The notes beneath the pieces were generated by a model. The model ran no database searches, was not told the origin of the DNA, and saw only the letters and a program-made list of their open reading frames with translations. DNA of 64,000 bases from Punica granatum (Eukaryota; Streptophyta; Magnoliopsida; Myrtales; Lythraceae). A program made the translations under genes and the position numbers. This document shows, one piece after another, positions 59,070 to 64,000 of this stretch. The DNA lies in assembly GCF_007655135.1 (NCBI RefSeq), contig NC_045127.1, positions 13,215,001 through 13,279,000 on the forward strand, given 5' to 3'. Positions within the stretch are counted from its first letter, which is position 1; every line of letters begins with the position of its first letter.

Positions 59070-60790
59070 TGTTGATAGAAAGGAAGGAGATGAAGATGGG
59101 TGTCCTTGGAAAATTTATTGTGGTTTCAATAAGAAGAAAAAGATATTTCAAGCGATTACATATATGAGTGAGCACACTTGTGCAAGAAGGATCGAAAACA
59201 TGTTATCAACTAGAGAGTGGGTTGCAAAGAAGTTGATCCCAAGTCTGAGGACCTAACCAAATATGAGTCCACAACAAGTCTTTGATTACTTCATTCATGT
59301 CCATCAAGTTAAGCTACATGATTCAATGGTTTTCAGGGCCATCAATTTGGCTAGAAAGAAGTACGAAGGTGAAGAGAAACAACAATATACTTGAGAGAGT
59401 ATGCAAATGAGCTACTGAAATCCAATGCAGGTTCCACTGTGCACTTGTAAGTCCAACCTGAGAGCCATGAGTTTGAGAGGCTCTATATCTACTTAGATGC
59501 AGGTAGGAGAGGCTTCATGGAAGACTACAAGCTTTCAATTGGGATGGTTGTCTCCTCAAGGGTTACTATGGTGGACAACTATTAACTGCAATTAGCCAAG
59601 ATGACAACAATTTAATCTTTGTCATTGCATATACAATTATAAAAGTGGAATGTAAAGATAACTGTAAATGGTTTTTGGAGAACTTAATAGCAGATGTGGG
59701 AGATCATGTGGAAAAGAAGTACACTTTCATATTAGACATGTAAAAGGTCAGTTAATGCTACCATGTCATTGCTTTGCTTCTTTTGGTTTGTTTTGTTCTT
59801 AATGCAATGCAGATGTATTGACAGATAGTTGCTGTGAAGGATTGGAATCTACCGTGCATGAAGTATGTCAAGGTACACACAGATTCTGTTGCAGATACAT
59901 ATGGGCAAATATGACCAAGAATTGGAGACTTCAAAGCTTGAAGAAAGCCTTATGGAGATGGGTCAAGGCAACAACCCTTCAAAGGTTCACACAATGTATG
60001 GCTTGAGTGATGATGATGAGTACAACTGCTGCAGACTACCTTCAGAATATAGAAGCTCATAGATGGAGCAAGCATGCTTTTGACACCAGTTGCAAGAATG
60101 ATATACTCACCAATAACATTTGTGAACAATTCAATAAAAAAATGTTGAAAGTGAAGGAAGAACTATTATAACACTAGTTGAAAAAGGGTGAGAGAATACA
60201 TTACAAAGAAAATTGTGAAAGGGCAGAGGCTATATGCCAAGCATCGAGGATTCATATGCCCTAAGGTTCAACCAAGATTGGAAGAATATAGGAGCAGATG
60301 TGGAGGTTAGGTTACATTGTGGTGTGGGGATCTTGATATGGCACTGTCTAAGATAACATGCTCCCCACTCTCTAAATGTGTAGTTAACATGAGAAACTAC
60401 ATAATTTCTTGCGAGTGTATGACTTAACAAGGGTATCTTGCAAGTATGCCATTACTGCATTGCAATACAACAACCAGAAACCTGAGGAATATGTGCATCA
60501 TCGCTTGAGGAAAGAGATCAGTAAGAGAGCTTATCAACCTTTCACAAATCCTATAGTTGGGCTAGACTACTGGGAGAAGACTCGATATGACCCTATCAAT
60601 CCTCCAAAGATTAGTAAATAACCAGGTAGGCCTAGCAAGAAGAGAAGAAAGCCCGGAGGAGTATACTCACCCCCACAAGGTAAAGAGGAGGTTGAATTCC
60701 CCTAAATGTTCGAGGTGTAGACACACCAAAAGTAGATGTACTGTACAACCCGGAGCAGCTAAAGGTACTTCTAGACGACATGTTTAGAGT
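59070..60790 (+). pseudogene. MULE transposase, DNA-binding, catalytic and SWIM parts
   Basis: Recognisable blocks in order: the zinc-finger-like Mutator DNA-binding domain (DGCPWKIYCGF ... MSEHTCARRI, STREWVAKK, 59098-59260), the MULE catalytic core (YYGGQLLTAISQDDNNLIFVIAY, DNCKWFLENLIADVG, about 59560-59705) and the HRFCCRYIWANM segment (about 59880). Next come WSKHAFDTSCKND and NNICEQFNKKML (about 60065-60150), a SWIM finger end (LTRVSCKYAITAL, about 60423), EEYVHHRL, NPPKISK and a final CSRCRHTKSRC zinc-knuckle relic (about 60700). The SWIM histidine expected in CKHA is tyrosine. There are many stops and shifts. The segment 59746-59811 looks like an intron (GTCAGT...TGCAG). Confidence 0.85.
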
Positions 60791-61952
60791 ATAGAAGTAG
60801 AACAAATGGACATCACTAATGACAGTACTGCACTTCAGCCATTAGAGCCCTCTTAGAGATCACAGTCATCTGAAACACAACAATCACAGGTACTTTTGCT
60901 TTCTTTTTTTTTTATAATGCATGATATGTATGATCAAGTGCAAACTAATGGATTATCTGTTATGAATTTGCTCGATCTACACGTTATTGAGATGCCTCCT
61001 CTAGTCAGGCCCTCTTCTTGCACCCCAATCACAGGAAAGACCATGGGAGTTGCCACTGCTAGAATTGCTACAAGATTTGTAGCTTATTTCAATCTAAGGG
61101 GACCTCTTCCTCAGTAAATAGAACCATAAAAAAGCTAATGCAACACTTTTTGTGCACTTAATCAATGACATAGAATGTTACTTTAGTTATATTAGGTTGA
61201 ATGTGATAGTTTTTGGATTACATTTAGGTTTCGGCTATCTATGTAAACAGAAGATAGCAGGATGTCATTGTATGTGTGATTGTTGTCAACTCTCTAGTAA
61301 CATATATGTTATTTTGTCAAAGTAACTTGTACTTTCTTTTGTGAAGGTACTTTGGCAAAGTAACGTGTACTCTATTTTGTGAACCTTTGGGAAGTTGTTA
61401 ATGTATTTATTTTTGTAATTCCTTGTTATTTTGCTAAATTGGAGGTAATGTAATAGCCATACACAACTCTTTAAGTAAGAAGAAAACGAATGACCTAATT
61501 GATATAACGTCTGTCCAATATAATGGCCAGTATTACCCGCCAAAAAATGAGATATTAAGTCATGTTTCATTTAAAACTTCAAATCTAAGCAACATACACT
61601 CAAGGATCAATTTGATGTTGCGTTTGACCAAAATGATGTAACAATGACCCATCATTTAACGACGTCAATACCTACAGTTAAGGGAATGCATTGGAGGACC
61701 TAACTGATGTAATAAAAGACCAGTTTGATGTAACTATAGGACCTACATGATACAATTTTCTTCAGTGGAGGACCTTACTGATGTAACAATGACCAACTTG
61801 ATGCAATTTTCTTCAGTGAGGGACCTAAATGACGTAACAAGGACTAAATTGATGCAAATTTACAAACTCAAGGACCGAATTGATGCAAAAATTAAGTTAA
61901 GGACCCAATTGATGTAACCTCCGTTAGTCATGGACCAAATTTCCTATTAATG

Positions 61953-61981
61953 AAAAAGAAAAAGAAAAAGAAAAAGAAAGA
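61953..61981. repeat. (AAAAAG)n microsatellite
   Basis: Four to five tandem hexanucleotide units just outside the right MULE end. Confidence 0.85.
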
Positions 61982-64000
61982 ATTCCATAATGAATGAAGA
62001 GAGGGAGGGCCGAAAGGAACCTCTCCCAAAGTGATTCGTAGACAACAGTGGCCTTTGACGAGTCACCCCTTGACCCATCTCAATATGCCTTCCCTTCTCT
62101 AGAGGCAGATCGAGGTGATGTGCCTCGCCAGAGGCCGTCCTTTCATATTAGTCACTGACAGTTTCAGATGCCGCCGGCAACTTTTGGTGGAGTCACTGTG
62201 GCCTCTGACGAGCCACCACTACCCCAATATATACACCTTCTTCTAAGAGAGGGGAGAGGCAGATTGTGGTGGTAGTGGCTTACCGGAGAAAGAGCCAGAT
62301 TGAGCCACTGCCTTCTCTTAATAGCACATATAATATATACAGATAGATTCTCCAAAGAAAAAAATGCATACATATGTAAGGTGATAAGAATGGTTCCACA
62401 CAATTAATATCCACTAGTTAGCCTAATAGTTGATAATGGATTCTCACACAATTAAAGTATCACTTGCAAGAGGATTAAGGAAAGAAAAATAAGTAATAAA
62501 AAATGTGCAACGTAGTGACACACGCTCTCGGTTGATAATCAAGAGGTTGCAAATTCCATACTCAGTGGGTTAATTAAGAGGTTACAGGTTGGAAGTTAAT
62601 CTGAATTTTCAATATGTTAATTAGAAAATAATGATTGAACTATAAAAAGTCTTAAGTCGTTCTTTAATTTTGAGTTGATGAAACTTACTTACAGTAAGGA
62701 TTCGATAATAATAAAGGCATTCATCAAAAAATGAATAATGGTAAAGGCTATTAGGAAAGGGATGGAGAGACAAAAAAAAAACAGCCAAGGAAGGCTAGGA
62801 GTGGTAAAAAGGGGGGAAAAAAAGGGGAAGAGGAAAAATAAGGAGAAATGCCATTGGAGGGATTCGATCTAGGGAATTTGGATAAAAGAAGGTTGAGCCT
62901 TACCTGGCCGGTTAAAGCTAGTTACAGAAGCTCGCTGACCAGCTTAATATTTATAAAAGGTCAAGAGACAGCTACGGGATTTGAGAAGAAAAGGGTACTC
63001 TCTTACCACGCCAGCTAATATTACGCACTCCTCTTTATTTACGAAGTTATTTTATGTAATAGAAATTAAAGAAATTGAGAGGGAAAAAAAAGGAAAAAGG
63101 ACGTGCCTGCGCATGGAAAAAGGCCATACTCGCCCTGTACAACGAGCAGACCCGTTTTACCCTTTTTCTTGTTTTTTGTTGTTGTTGTTTTATAAATATT
63201 TGTTGGCGACTCTGAAAGTGTTTCAAATCATCTTGTCCTCTCTTCATCTCTTGTACTTTGATGCAGGAGAAACCAACCCTCGATTTAGAAATAAGAGATT
63301 GTGAATTCAACCTTCAGAAGGACCTTTCTTACATTTTTAATTCCACTTCAATTTATCTCCTCCTACGTCCATTGTGGGATTCCGCTGTAACCAGGAAAGA
63401 GTTAAAATATTGGTAACTAGATATGGTCGGCCTAAGTTTGTTCAAGTCAAATTCAATCCTTTTTTTTCACCGAAAAGAAAAATTAAATCCTTTCTTTTTT
63501 TCTGATAATTAAAATTCAATCCTCTCATGAGACTTCATTAAGGATTAAAATAAATTTTCTCCTTATATTATTTGGGTCAAAGATTATTATTTTTTAGAAA
63601 ACAACCACATTACGGAATTTTGAGATTAATAAAAATAATAAACGCATGTTTTCTGATAAATCACCATCAGTTTTCGCTAATAGAATAAGCTGCGCTGCCG
63701 CTGCTTGATGAATTATTGGTTTGGAATTAAAAGAATTATTAGCTGCAATGCAATAGAATATGATCTGTCTTTGTCAGTTTTTGCGGCAACAAAGGCAATT
63801 ATTCGAATTTTATATCTTACTTATTAAAAAAAGAATTTTATATCTTGAGTATCACTACATATTATAAGAAAAATCAACGAAGAAAAAAAAAAGTAAACTT
63901 TACAAAGTCAAATATTTGTGTTTTATCTCATTCAATGAACGAAACCAATGAACAAATCCGCATTCTAAGGTGGGTACATAACAAAAAGGTAATTTAGTAC
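61982..64000. other. Intergenic DNA, right end of window
   Basis: No gene is recognised. The segment 62020-62310 is GC-richer and repeats GTGGCC(T/-)TTGACGAG-like words about 155 bp apart (62049 and 62208). At 63203 TTGGCGACTCTG resembles a Tat/Ogre primer-site word, but no LTR could be bounded. The two overlapping ORFs at 62981-63310, one on each strand, have no motif. Confidence 0.4.
62504..62640 (+). mobile_element. SINE copy, same family as 53588
   Basis: The head GTGCAACGTAGTGACACACGC and the CTCAGTGGG junction align with the element at 53588. The B box is decayed (GGTTGCAAATTCCAT). It is older than the other copy. Confidence 0.6.

Larger units (their letters stand above)
56839..61943 (+). 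mobile_element. Decayed Mutator-like element (MULE)
   Basis: The ends are long inverted repeats: AATTTGGGCCTTGACTAACG at 56841 matches the complement of CGTTAGTCATGGACCAAATT ending at about 61940. The similarity continues for at least 70 bp, then into repetitive subterminal arrays of AAGTTGGTTTGC or GACC..ATTGATGTAA words (about 56841-57150 and 61600-61943). MURA-type transposase remnants lie between. A clean 9-bp target duplication is not evident (AATTAATAT versus CTATTAATG), probably because of decay. The element is 5.1 kb, including a secondary insertion at about 58563-59068. Confidence 0.82.

Noticed and set aside
56839..61943. 9-bp target duplication of the MULE
   Set aside because: The flanks AATTAATAT and CTATTAATG share some bases but do not align without a gap, so I do not claim a duplication.
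63200..63215. Tat/Ogre primer-binding-site-like word TTGGCGACTCTG
   Set aside because: A single short word with no LTR end next to it; chance or a tiny relic.

Overview
This is plant nuclear DNA, most likely from a eudicot. Introns are in plant style, Copia and Gypsy LTR retrotransposons are abundant, there is a Mutator-like element (MULE), and there are hAT-type nonautonomous elements, many foldback MITEs and tRNA-derived SINEs. The background is AT-rich, with no operons or bacterial signals. I cannot name the species from sequence alone. Only one gene looks intact: a single-coding-exon hemopexin-repeat (albumin-2/PA2-like) gene at 17.46-19.05 kb on the plus strand, with a TATA box and a 5'-UTR intron.

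Region by region. 0-4.1 kb is AT-rich, with a SINE and a foldback MITE. 4.15-5.15 kb holds a 5'-truncated, frameshifted second copy of the hemopexin gene. It is split by a 579-bp hAT-type element that has a perfect 8-bp target-site duplication. 5.2-9.2 kb is a patchwork of Copia and Gypsy relics, including a decayed reverse-strand Transposase_28 ('putative gypsy type transposon') reading frame. 9.2-17.4 kb is AT-rich repeats plus a long foldback element (13.5-14.6 kb) that carries a 449-bp solo LTR bounded by ATTAG. 19-23 kb is MITEs, a three-copy tandem repeat and unrecognised exon-like reverse-strand ORFs. 23-27.2 kb is a Gypsy-type LTR relic interrupted by another hAT element (26.55-27.08 kb). 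27.3-34.5 kb is SINEs, MITEs and AT-rich direct repeats. 34.5-37.85 kb is a foldback element interrupted by an Angela/BARE-like Copia LTR.

42.41-53.0 kb is the best-resolved nest. A roughly 4.7-kb Gypsy-type solo LTR is bounded by the 5-bp duplication AATAC and contains a reverse-strand, decayed, near full-length Copia element (42.96-48.80 kb: two LTRs, gag, protease, integrase, reverse transcriptase, RNase H). 53-56.8 kb has a SINE, MITEs and small direct repeats. 56.84-61.94 kb is a decayed MULE with long terminal inverted repeats. It contains a PPR-gene fragment joined to one end of the same hAT family that split the hemopexin pseudogene.

The window reads as one small gene, and a dead relative of it, embedded in several generations of nested transposons. 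The relative order of several insertions can be read directly. No CRISPR, rRNA, intact tRNA gene or bacterial-type system was seen.
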